38,301 nucleotides of DNA. It comes from Betaproteobacteria bacterium. GTDB taxonomy: Bacteria > Pseudomonadota > Gammaproteobacteria > Burkholderiales > SG8-39. The position numbers and the translations under genes are program-made. The stretch lies in assembly GCA_947466535.1 (NCBI GenBank), contig CANIEV010000017.1, positions 1-38,301 on the forward strand, written 5' to 3'. This document shows, piece after piece, positions 25,470 through 36,241 of this stretch (its first letter is position 1; the number at the start of each line of letters is the position of its first letter). The notes below the pieces were generated by a model. The model was not told where the DNA came from. It ran no database searches and was given only the letters and a program-made list of their open reading frames with translations.

Positions 25470-26302
25470 GCGTTTCAGTGTTGCTGCGCAAGGTGCTGAT
25501 CGGCGCGGCGGCGATGACGTTCGCCCTTGCCGCCACCGCGCAGGAGAGGTTCATCACGGTGGCCTCGACCACGTCCACAGAACAGTCGGGACTGTTCAAG
25601 CACCTGCTGCCGGTGTTCGAGAAGAAGGCGGGAATCCAGGTCCGGGTGGTCGCGCTTGGTACCGGTCAGGCTCTGGACATGGCCCGTCGCGGTGATGCGG
25701 ACGTGGTTTTTGTGCATGCGAAGTCGGCGGAGGAAAAATTCCTGGCAGAGGGACTCGGCGTGAAGCGTTACCCGGTGATGTACAACGACTTCATTCTCGC
25801 GGGCCCGAAATCCGACGCCGCAAAGGTCGTGGGTGGCAAGGACATCCTGGCTGCGCTGAACCGGATCAACTCGACCGGCGCAGCCTTTGTATCCCGCGGG
25901 GACAAGAGCGGGACACATATGGCGGAACTCGAACTCTGGAAACTGGCGAATGTGGACATCGCGCGCGACAAGGGAGCCTGGTATCGCGACACCGGTCAGG
26001 GCATGGGGCCGGCGCTGAACACGGCCGCGTCGATGAATGCCTACATCCTTGTCGACCGCGGGACGTGGATCTCGTTTCGGAATCGGGGTGATCTTGCCAT
26101 CCTGGTGGAGGGCGACCAGCGCCTGTTCAACCAGTACGGCGTGATGCTGGTGAATCCCGCGAAACATGCGCACGTGAAGAAGGATTTTGGCCAGGCCTTC
26201 ATCGACTGGGTGGTCTCGCCCGAGGGTCAGAAGGCGATCGCGGACTACAAGATCGGCGGCGAACAGTTGTTCTTTCCGAATGCGAGTCAGCCGGGCGCGT
26301 GA
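25460..26302 (+). CDS. tupA: Tungstate-binding periplasmic protein
   Basis: ITVASTTSTEQSGLFKHLLPVFEKKAGI...GTGQALDMARRGDADVVFVHAK...DKSGTHMAELELW; TTSTE-SGL motif typical of TupA. Confidence 0.92.
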   Translation: MDLGVSVLLRKVLIGAAAMTFALAATAQERFITVASTTSTEQSGLFKHLLPVFEKKAGIQVRVVALGTGQALDMARRGDADVVFVHAKSAEEKFLAEGLGVKRYPVMYNDFILAGPKSDAAKVVGGKDILAALNRINSTGAAFVSRGDKSGTHMAELELWKLANVDIARDKGAWYRDTGQGMGPALNTAASMNAYILVDRGTWISFRNRGDLAILVEGDQRLFNQYGVMLVNPAKHAHVKKDFGQAFIDWVVSPEGQKAIADYKIGGEQLFFPNASQPGA

Positions 26303-26350
26303 TGTCGGGAATACGGGTGGCTTCATTTGCGCTTTAGAATCCTGCCCACG

Positions 26351-26710
26351 ATGACACGCTACAAAGGCCTGACCCTGCGAGTTCTCAGCCGTGCCCGACC
26401 CGCGATAGGTCCGGGAAAGGCTGAATTGCTCGACCATATCGCGGCAACCGGGTCGATTTCCGCGGCGGCGCGCGAGATGGGAATGTCGTATCGCCGCGCC
26501 TGGAAGCTGGTCGAGGCGCTCAACGAGGATTTTTCCGGACCGCTGGTCGAGACCGCGACCGGGGGCAAGCGTGGCGGTGGAGCGACGGTGACCGAGCTTG
26601 GCCTGGATGTCCTGCGGCGCTATCGCGTCATGGAGTTGCGCGCCTCGACCGCGATCAGGCGCGAACTCGGCGGGATCGAGCGCCTGTTGAAGCGACCGCC
26701 GAAGGCCTGA
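26351..26710 (+). CDS. ModE N-terminal-type winged-helix regulator (stand-alone HTH)
   Basis: IGPGKAELLDHIAATGSISAAAREMGMSYRRAWKLVEALNEDFSGPLVETATGGKRGGGATVTELG; no molbindin/TOBE domain. Confidence 0.92.
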   Translation: MTRYKGLTLRVLSRARPAIGPGKAELLDHIAATGSISAAAREMGMSYRRAWKLVEALNEDFSGPLVETATGGKRGGGATVTELGLDVLRRYRVMELRASTAIRRELGGIERLLKRPPKA

Positions 26711-26750
26711 ACCATCAATGAATTGCAGGATCCGGGAGGCAGTCGGCTAC

Positions 26751-26774
26751 CGTTGTATCCGCTAGAATATAGCG
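26751..26774. promoter_or_regulatory. Candidate ModE box upstream of modA
   Basis: CGTTGTAT-N8-ATATAGCG, imperfect palindrome resembling the E. coli modA operator layout. Confidence 0.5.
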
Positions 26775-26789
26775 ATGTCAGGGAAATAT

Positions 26790-27581
26790 ATGCTCCCGCT
26801 GTGCCATGTGATCCGGTGGCTTGCGCTTATTGCGGGATTTCTCGCATTTTCCGGCGCTGCATATGGGCAGGGATCCCGCGAACCCGTGATCGCAGCGGCA
26901 TCCGACCTTAAATTCGTTCTGGACGAGATATCCACTGCCTACACGGCGTCGACAACGCGTCGCGTCAGGCCGGTGTACGGTTCGTCCGGTAATTTTTTCC
27001 GGCAGATCGAGCAGGGCGCGCCTTTCGGGATATTCATGTCCGCCGATGAAGAGTTCGTATTCAGGTTGGCCGCCTCAGGTAAAACCGGGGACAGGGGCGT
27101 GCAATACGCGATCGGCCGGATTGTCCTGTTCGCGCCTGAAGGGTCGGCGCTCGGAGTGGATGAGCGGATGGACGGGCTCAAAGAGGCGCTCGTTCAAGGG
27201 CGGATCCAGCGTTTCGCGATCGCCAGTACAGAGCACGCGCCTTACGGTCGTGCAGCGGAGCAGGCGTTGAGGGCTGTCGGCCTGTGGGAGTCGGTCCGTG
27301 GGCACCTGGTGCTTGGCGAAAATGTGTCGCAGGCGGCGCAATTTGCGACCGGTGGATCAGCGCAGGGCGGGATATTCGCGTATTCCCTCGCTCTTTCGCC
27401 CGCGGTGTCGCGGCTGGGCAGGCATGTGCTTCTTCCGGAAAGCCTGCATCAGCCGTTGCGCCAGCGAATGGTGCTGATCAAGGGGGCGGGCGCCGACGCA
27501 CGCGAATTCTTCAGTTTCCTTCAACAACCGGCGGCGCGTGCCTTGTTCAAGCGCTACGGTTTCGGTCTTCCGGGTGAGTGA
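26790..27581 (+). CDS. modA: Molybdate-binding periplasmic protein ModA
   Basis: VIAAASDLKFVLDEI...PVYGSSGNFFRQIEQGAPFGIFMSADEEFVFRLAASG; ATG 26790 has an AGGGA RBS and a better signal peptide than ATG 26775. Confidence 0.9.
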   Translation: MLPLCHVIRWLALIAGFLAFSGAAYGQGSREPVIAAASDLKFVLDEISTAYTASTTRRVRPVYGSSGNFFRQIEQGAPFGIFMSADEEFVFRLAASGKTGDRGVQYAIGRIVLFAPEGSALGVDERMDGLKEALVQGRIQRFAIASTEHAPYGRAAEQALRAVGLWESVRGHLVLGENVSQAAQFATGGSAQGGIFAYSLALSPAVSRLGRHVLLPESLHQPLRQRMVLIKGAGADAREFFSFLQQPAARALFKRYGFGLPGE

Positions 27582-27587
27582 GCTTTC

Positions 27588-28262
27588 ATGATGGACTGGC
27601 GCGCGTTTGCGCTCTCGTTGGAACTCGCGACGTGGACCATGCTCATCCTCTTGCCGACGGGGATTTTTCTCGGGCGTGTACTTGCGTGGCATCGTTTTCG
27701 TGGCAAGCCTCTGGTCGAGGCGGCACTTGCCCTTCCGCTTGTTCTGCCGCCGACGGTACTCGGGTTTTATCTGCTGATGGCATTCGGTGCAGGTTCGCCC
27801 CTGGGGCAGGTCTATCAAAGCGTGTTCGGTCGGACGCTGGTGTTCAGCTTCGAAGGATTGCTGCTCGCCTCGGTAATCTTCAACCTCCCGTTTGCGATCC
27901 AGCCGATGCAGCGTGCGTTCGAGGCGATCGCGCCCGAAGTGCGCGATGCGGCCGCCTGCTGCGGCCTGTCGCGCATCCGCATGCTCTGGCGAATCGAGCT
28001 TCCGCTGGCGTGGCCGGGGGTGTTGTCCGGTCTTGTGCTGACCTTTGCACATACGCTTGGCGAATTCGGTGTGGTGCTGATGGTCGGTGGCAGCATCCCG
28101 GGCGAGACCCGGACGATCGCGATTTCGATTTACGACAGTGTGCAGGGTTTTGACACCGCGTCGGCCGGAATCATGTCGGCCACCCTGCTGGTGACCTCGC
28201 TTGTTGCGATCGCGACCACCTATTGGTCGGGCCGCGCCCGTTATGGATCGCAACATGTCTGA
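27588..28262 (+). CDS. modB: Molybdate ABC transporter permease ModB
   Basis: LALPLVLPPTVLGFYLLMAFG, LAHTLGEFGVVLMVGG-like motif (FAHTLGEFGVVLMVGGSIPGETRTIAISIYD). Confidence 0.95.
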   Translation: MMDWRAFALSLELATWTMLILLPTGIFLGRVLAWHRFRGKPLVEAALALPLVLPPTVLGFYLLMAFGAGSPLGQVYQSVFGRTLVFSFEGLLLASVIFNLPFAIQPMQRAFEAIAPEVRDAAACCGLSRIRMLWRIELPLAWPGVLSGLVLTFAHTLGEFGVVLMVGGSIPGETRTIAISIYDSVQGFDTASAGIMSATLLVTSLVAIATTYWSGRARYGSQHV

Positions 28263-29382
28263 TCCCGGCCTGCGGGTCGAACTGCGCCAGGCGGCTCCCA
28301 TAGCGCTCAATGTCGACCTGTCCTGTGCGCCTGGAGAATTGCTTGCGCTCGTCGGTCCCTCGGGAAGTGGCAAGTCCACCGTGCTCAGAATGATTGCGGG
28401 GCTCGCGCGCCCGCGCGAAGGGCGCATCGTGTGCGATGGCGAGGACTGGTTCGAATCGTCCGCGGGAATAAATCTTGCCCCGCAGCGTCGCCGCATCGGA
28501 ATGGTGTTCCAGCACTACGCTCTTTTCCCCCACCTGAACGCGGTTGAAAATGTGATGGAGGCGTTGGTCGACCGGCCTGGGTCCGAGCGGCGTGCCAATG
28601 CGCAGGCGTGGATCGAGCGCCTTCACCTGCACGGCCTGGAGGCGCGGCGGCCCTCGCAGCTGTCGGGCGGACAGCAGCAGCGTGTCGCGGTTGCGCGCGC
28701 GCTTGCACGTGAACCGCGCGTGCTGTTGCTCGACGAACCGTTTTCCGCCGTCGACCGGGTCACACGGGACAAACTGCACGAGGAACTTGCGCAACTGAGG
28801 CGTGATCTTTCAATGCCTGTAATTCTGGTCACGCACGATCTGGACGAAGCGCTGAAACTTGCGGACCGAATGACGGTTCTGTCGCAGGGCAAGACCCTGC
28901 AATCAGGCACTCCGGTCGAGGTGCTGACGCGGCCGGATACGGTACAGATCGCGCGACTTGCCGGTCACAAGAATGTTTTTCGGGGCGGGGTACTCGAGCA
29001 TCGGCATGACGACGGAGTCACCGTCATCGAATGGCGCGGGCATCGCCTGCATGCAGGATTGCAGACCCGGTTCGCACCGGGAAGCCAGGTGGCGTGGATG
29101 ATCCCGAAGAGCCACCTGTTACTCGATGTGCCGGACGGAGAGCCCGGATCTGAGAATCGCGTCGATGCAACGGTGGGTGAGGCGGTGCGTCTTGGGGAAA
29201 CCGTGTCGCTCACGGTCCTTGTCGACGGTCCGTCCCGGCCGCCCCTGTTTGCATCCGCCTCGCTTCACCTGGTCCAGGCGCACCGCCTCACGGCAGGCAG
29301 ACGGGTGTCCGTGTCCTTTCTCGCCGGGGGTATTCATCTGATGCCACCCGACAGACAGAGGAAGAATCATGAAATTCAGTAA
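28255..29382 (+). CDS. modC: Molybdate ABC transporter ATP-binding protein ModC
   Basis: GPSGSGKSTVLRMIAGL, LSGGQQQRVAVARALA, LLLDEPFSAVD, C-terminal TOBE-like region. Confidence 0.93.
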   Translation: MSDPGLRVELRQAAPIALNVDLSCAPGELLALVGPSGSGKSTVLRMIAGLARPREGRIVCDGEDWFESSAGINLAPQRRRIGMVFQHYALFPHLNAVENVMEALVDRPGSERRANAQAWIERLHLHGLEARRPSQLSGGQQQRVAVARALAREPRVLLLDEPFSAVDRVTRDKLHEELAQLRRDLSMPVILVTHDLDEALKLADRMTVLSQGKTLQSGTPVEVLTRPDTVQIARLAGHKNVFRGGVLEHRHDDGVTVIEWRGHRLHAGLQTRFAPGSQVAWMIPKSHLLLDVPDGEPGSENRVDATVGEAVRLGETVSLTVLVDGPSRPPLFASASLHLVQAHRLTAGRRVSVSFLAGGIHLMPPDRQRKNHEIQ

Positions 29383-29442
29383 TTCTGATAAAATTCAAAG
29401 ACTTTCGATACCTTTTCGGGCCGTTTTCGCAACGCCTGCCTC

Positions 29443-29937
29443 ATGAAAATTTTCGGTTTCGCCGGCTGGTCCGGTAGCGGCAAGACGACGCTTATCGAGC
29501 AGCTAATACCGCGTTTTGTGGCGCGCGGCCTGAGGGTGTCGCTGATCAAGCACGCACATCACAAGTTCGATGTCGACCAGCCGGGAAAGGACTCGTACCG
29601 GCATCGGGAGGCGGGTTGCACGGAAGTGCTTGTGTCCTCGGGTAACCGTTGGGTGCTGATGCATGAGTTGCGCGGGTCGGCGGAACCTTCGCTTGAGGAA
29701 CAGGTGGCGCGACTTTCGCCCTGCGATCTCGTGCTGGTCGAGGGATACAAGACGCATCCGATTCCGAAGCTCGAGATCTGGCGAAAGGACAATGCCAAGC
29801 CTTTCCTTCATCCGGATGACCCGCATATCATCGCGGTCGCCGCGGACGCGCCGTGTGAAACGGATTTGCCGGTGTTCGGTCTGAACGACCATGACCGGAT
29901 CGCAGAGATGATTCTCGGAAAGAACGGGTTCCAATGA
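29443..29937 (+). CDS. mobB: Molybdopterin-guanine dinucleotide biosynthesis protein MobB
   Basis: GFAGWSGSGKTTLIEQLIPRF...KHAHHKFDVDQPGKDSYRHREAG...DLVLVEGYKTHPIPKLEIWR. Confidence 0.95.
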   Translation: MKIFGFAGWSGSGKTTLIEQLIPRFVARGLRVSLIKHAHHKFDVDQPGKDSYRHREAGCTEVLVSSGNRWVLMHELRGSAEPSLEEQVARLSPCDLVLVEGYKTHPIPKLEIWRKDNAKPFLHPDDPHIIAVAADAPCETDLPVFGLNDHDRIAEMILGKNGFQ

Positions 29938-31151
29938 ACAAGGGATTGTTGTCGGTGGATGAGGCACTCGAGCGGCTGCTCGCAGGTGCAACGCCTGTTG
30001 GCGAGATCGAGACCGTACCCACGCTTCAGGCAAGCAAGCGTGTTCTGGCATCAGCGCAGAAGTCGACGATGAACGTGCCGCCGCTGGATAACAGCGCTAT
30101 GGACGGGTACGCGGTACGTCGTGGCGATGTGCCCGCCGCCGGAGCCAGGCTGCGTGTCGCGCAGAAGATCATGGCGGGCAGCGTGGGTGCGGCGCTCGAA
30201 CCCGGCATGGCCGCGCGGATCTTCACCGGCGCGCCGGTGCCATCGGGCGCGGATGCGATCGTGATGCAGGAGGACTGCACCGCTGAGGGCGATTTTGTTG
30301 TGGTGAACAAGGTGCCGGCGCCGGATCAGTGGGTTCGCCGCGTCGGCAGCGATATACGGCAGGGTCAGGAAATTCTGCGCACCGGCATGAGATTGCTGCC
30401 GCAGGATACCGGGCTGGTGGCATCCATCGGCATTCCCTCGCTTCCGGTGTATCGAAAGGTGAAGCTCGGCCTGTTCTTCACCGGTGACGAACTCGTGATG
30501 CCGGGCGATCCTCTTCCTCCGGGAAGGATCTACAACTCCAACCGCTTTACGCTGACCGGCCTTGCGCAGGCCTTTGACTGCGAGATCCACGACTACGGCA
30601 TCGTGCCGGATTCGCTGGATGCCACGCGCGAGGTGCTGCGCCGCGCGGCGACCGAGTGTGATGTGATCGTCACCAGCGGCGGGGTGTCGGTGGGCGAGGC
30701 GGATTTCGTCAAGCCCGCGGTCGAGGCCGAGGGCGAACTGCTGATGTGGCGTATCGCGATGAAGCCCGGCCGTCCCCTTGCGTTCGGCCGTGTCGGCAAG
30801 ACCGGAAGGACGGCGGCATTCATCGGGCTACCGGGCAATCCCGTTTCGAGTTTCGTCACATTCCTGATTTTCGTGCGGCCTTTCCTTCTGCGTACGCAGG
30901 GGGTGGTCGACGTTGCGCCACACGCAATCAACGTACGGGCCGACTTTGACTGGCTGGAGCCGGATTCGCGGCGCGAGTTCCTGCGCGCCCGCTGGAACGC
31001 AAGCGGCGGGTTGGAACTGTATTCAAGCCAGGACTCGGCGGTGCTGACCTCGACGTCATGGGCGGACGGATTGGTGGACAATCCGGCATCGCAGGCGATA
31101 CGCCGCGGCGATACCGTGCGTTTCCTGCCCTATTCGGAGCTGTACCGGTGA
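29934..31151 (+). CDS. moeA: Molybdopterin molybdotransferase MoeA (copy 2)
   Basis: NVPPLDNSAMDGYAVR, FTGAPVPSGADAIVMQE, TSGGVSVGEADF, GLPGNPVSSFVTF. Confidence 0.95.
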   Translation: MNKGLLSVDEALERLLAGATPVGEIETVPTLQASKRVLASAQKSTMNVPPLDNSAMDGYAVRRGDVPAAGARLRVAQKIMAGSVGAALEPGMAARIFTGAPVPSGADAIVMQEDCTAEGDFVVVNKVPAPDQWVRRVGSDIRQGQEILRTGMRLLPQDTGLVASIGIPSLPVYRKVKLGLFFTGDELVMPGDPLPPGRIYNSNRFTLTGLAQAFDCEIHDYGIVPDSLDATREVLRRAATECDVIVTSGGVSVGEADFVKPAVEAEGELLMWRIAMKPGRPLAFGRVGKTGRTAAFIGLPGNPVSSFVTFLIFVRPFLLRTQGVVDVAPHAINVRADFDWLEPDSRREFLRARWNASGGLELYSSQDSAVLTSTSWADGLVDNPASQAIRRGDTVRFLPYSELYR

Positions 31152-31405
31152 GCGTAAAGCTTCTCTATTTCGCCGCGTTGCGCGAGCAAGTCGGTTGCGC
31201 GGAGGAATCGCTCGCGCTGCCTGAGGGTGTGGGCACGGTTGCCGGACTGCGGGCGCATTTGATGGCGCGCGGCGGTGCGTGGCAGACGTCTCTCGCGGCG
31301 ACGCGTGCGTTGCGTGTTGCGGTGAACCAGGTAATGGCGCAGCCGGGAACACCGGTGAAAGCGGGCGATGAAGTCGCGTTCTTTCCGCCGGTCACAGGCG
31401 GATAG
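31148..31405 (+). CDS. moaD: Molybdopterin synthase small subunit MoaD
   Basis: VKLLYFAALREQVGCAEESLALP...VAFFPPVTGG with terminal GG; GTG start overlapping moeA stop. Confidence 0.94.
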   Translation: MSVKLLYFAALREQVGCAEESLALPEGVGTVAGLRAHLMARGGAWQTSLAATRALRVAVNQVMAQPGTPVKAGDEVAFFPPVTGG

Positions 31406-31413
31406 GGGGATTC

Positions 31414-31884
31414 ATGTCGGTTCGTGTTCAGACGCAGGACTTCGATCTCGGCGTCGAAGTGGCCGCACTGAGACGCGGCAATACAGGCATCGGTGCGGTG
31501 GCGGCGTTCGTAGGCCTGGTGCGCGATCTCAATGACGGCTCCAGCGTCGCGGTAATGACCCTGGAGCATTACCCCGGCATGACAGAAAAGGCGCTGGAGG
31601 CGATCGTCGCCGAGGCGCGTACCCGATGGGAATTCATCGACGCGCTGGTGATCCATCGCGTGGGGGATCTCTACCCGGCGGACCAGATCGTGCTGGTCGC
31701 GGTGGCGGGTGCGCATCGCGGGGAGGCCTTCTCGGCCTGCGAATTCATCATGGATTACCTCAAGACCCAGGCACCGTTCTGGAAGAAGGAGCAGACCCCG
31801 CAGGGCGCGCGCTGGGTCGAGGCGCGCTCGTCGGACGACGAGGCGGCGGCGCGGTGGGCCCAAGGCACGTCGGATGCGGCCTGA
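31414..31884 (+). CDS. moaE: Molybdopterin synthase catalytic subunit MoaE
   Basis: GAVAAFVGLVRDLNDG...LEHYPGMTEKALEAI...HRVGDLYPADQIVLVAVAGAHRGEAFSACEFIMDYLKTQAPFWKKE. Confidence 0.96.
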   Translation: MSVRVQTQDFDLGVEVAALRRGNTGIGAVAAFVGLVRDLNDGSSVAVMTLEHYPGMTEKALEAIVAEARTRWEFIDALVIHRVGDLYPADQIVLVAVAGAHRGEAFSACEFIMDYLKTQAPFWKKEQTPQGARWVEARSSDDEAAARWAQGTSDAA

Positions 31885-31920
31885 GATGCGTAGCCGATTG
31901 ATCGCCATGGGGCTGCCGCG

Positions 31921-32310
31921 ATGAGTATTGCCGGATTCGCGGTGGTCGGTATCGGGGCGGCTCTTGGAGCCTGGCTTCGCTGGGCTCTGTCGGTGGGGCT
32001 GAATTCGGTGTTTCCGCATCTGCCGCCGGGCACCCTCATCGCGAACCTGCTCGGCGGTTACCTGATCGGTCTGGCGATCGCCGTATTCGAAGCCATGCCC
32101 GCACTTGCGCCGGAGTGGCGCTTGTTCGCGATCACCGGATTTCTCGGTGGACTCACCACGTTCTCCACCTTCACCGCCGAGTCGTTCGCGTTGCTCGAAC
32201 GCGGTTCCTGGGGCTGGGCGTTTCTGCATTCTGCCGGCCATCTCTCGGGATGTCTCGCCGCCGCGTGGCTCGGCCGAGCCTGCTTTCAGTGGCTCGGGGG
32301 CGGGCAGTAG
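31921..32310 (+). CDS. crcB: Fluoride efflux channel CrcB
   Basis: GAALGAWLRWALS, GTLIANLLGGYLIG, GFLGGLTTFSTFTAE. Confidence 0.94.
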   Translation: MSIAGFAVVGIGAALGAWLRWALSVGLNSVFPHLPPGTLIANLLGGYLIGLAIAVFEAMPALAPEWRLFAITGFLGGLTTFSTFTAESFALLERGSWGWAFLHSAGHLSGCLAAAWLGRACFQWLGGGQ

Positions 32311-32330
32311 CCTTTTACGCAGGGCAGGCA

Positions 32331-32357
32331 TTGAAAATGCCCATGTCGGCCCCATGT
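32331..32357 (+). promoter_or_regulatory. Candidate sigma-32 (RpoH) heat-shock promoter of clpB
   Basis: TTGAAA-N13-CCCCATGT, close to the E. coli RpoH consensus. Confidence 0.65.
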
Positions 32358-32403
32358 TCTTCCACAGGAACGCGGCTCGGGACACGGGCTCGTCCCGCAA
32401 GGG

Positions 32404-32417
32404 TTGACCCGGGTCAA
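32404..32417. repeat. Perfect 14-bp palindrome in the clpB leader
   Basis: TTGACCCGGGTCAA. Confidence 0.7.
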
Positions 32418-32471
32418 AGGGGGCGCCTGATCCGGGGCGGAGAATGAGCCGCATAGACTGTGAGGCAGAAC

Positions 32472-35096
<2,625 letters not shown>

Positions 35097-35217
35097 GAAC
35101 TCGCTCGATGCGGCGTGAACGCCGGGTATAGGCGTTTGCCGATACCGATCCGATCCTGATAACGTCGAACCGTTCGCCCAGTGATGGAGCGGGCGGGTCG
35201 TTTTCTCGGGAGAAACG

Positions 35218-36213
35218 ATGGTGGGTTATTTGATTCATGCCCTTCGGCGGGTTCTGCTATCGGCGTTTGCTGCATGGCTATGTGCGACGGGTGCCGCAAT
35301 CGCACAGACCTGGCCGTCCAGGCCGATTACGCTGGTGGTTCCCTTTCCTCCCGGTGGCGGGCCGGATTTCTTTTCGCGGGTACTCGCAGAAAAGCTTTCG
35401 CCGAAACTTGGCCAGCCGCTTCTCGTTGACAACCGGCCCGGCGTAGGCGGGCTTGCCGGGGCGAGCTTTGTGGCCAAGGCGGCGCCGGATGGTCATACGT
35501 TCCTCGTTGCGCCGAACACGATCGCGATCGCGCCGCACCTTTTGCCCAAGGGCGCGGGTGGCGGAGTCGACGTGATGAAGGATCTCGTGCCGGTGGTAAT
35601 GCCTTCATCGACGCCGATGTTGCTCGTGGTGAACCCGACGCTGGGCGTCAAATCGGTGCCTGAACTTCTCGCCTATGCAAAAAAGAATCCCGGCCTTGCC
35701 TATGCGACCGCGGGCAACGGATCCCCGATGCATATTGCGGGCGAACTGTTCAAGAAAGCGGCGGGGGTCGATCTGTTGCATGTCCCGTACAAGGGTGTTG
35801 CACCGTCAGTGGCGGATACGCTGGGTGGCCAGGTGAAAGTGCTGTTCGTGGCCGCGGGCGGCGGCGTGATCCAGCATCTTCGTTCCGGAAAACTGTTGCC
35901 GATCGCGGTCACGGAAAAGCGCAGGACGGCGCTGTTTCCCGGACTGACAACGATCACCGAACTCGGTATCTCTGGCGTCGAAGTGGATGCCTGGTACGGC
36001 GTACTGGCACCGGCCGGGACGCCCGGGTCGGTGATCGCGCGTTTCAACGCGGAGATCAACGCGGTGATCGCGATGCCGGAGGTGCGCGAGCGCCTGAGCA
36101 CCGCGGGCATCGACGTGCGTGGCGGAACGCCGGAGGCGTTCGGCACCGAGATGCGCGAGGATCATGCGCGTTATGGCCGGATAGTCCAGGAATTCGGCAT
36201 CAAGGCCGATTGA
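35218..36213 (+). CDS. Tripartite tricarboxylate transporter substrate-binding protein (Bug/TctC family)
   Basis: WPSRPITLVVPFPPGGGPDFFSRVLAEKL...LLVDNRPGVGGLAGASFVAKAAPDGHTFL. Confidence 0.92.
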   Translation: MVGYLIHALRRVLLSAFAAWLCATGAAIAQTWPSRPITLVVPFPPGGGPDFFSRVLAEKLSPKLGQPLLVDNRPGVGGLAGASFVAKAAPDGHTFLVAPNTIAIAPHLLPKGAGGGVDVMKDLVPVVMPSSTPMLLVVNPTLGVKSVPELLAYAKKNPGLAYATAGNGSPMHIAGELFKKAAGVDLLHVPYKGVAPSVADTLGGQVKVLFVAAGGGVIQHLRSGKLLPIAVTEKRRTALFPGLTTITELGISGVEVDAWYGVLAPAGTPGSVIARFNAEINAVIAMPEVRERLSTAGIDVRGGTPEAFGTEMREDHARYGRIVQEFGIKAD

Positions 36214-36241
36214 GACCCGGCGATACTACAAGGTGAATCAG

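Noticed and set aside
31885-31920. Fluoride riboswitch upstream of crcB
   Set aside because: The gap is only 36 nt and no fluoride-riboswitch-like sequence was recognisable.
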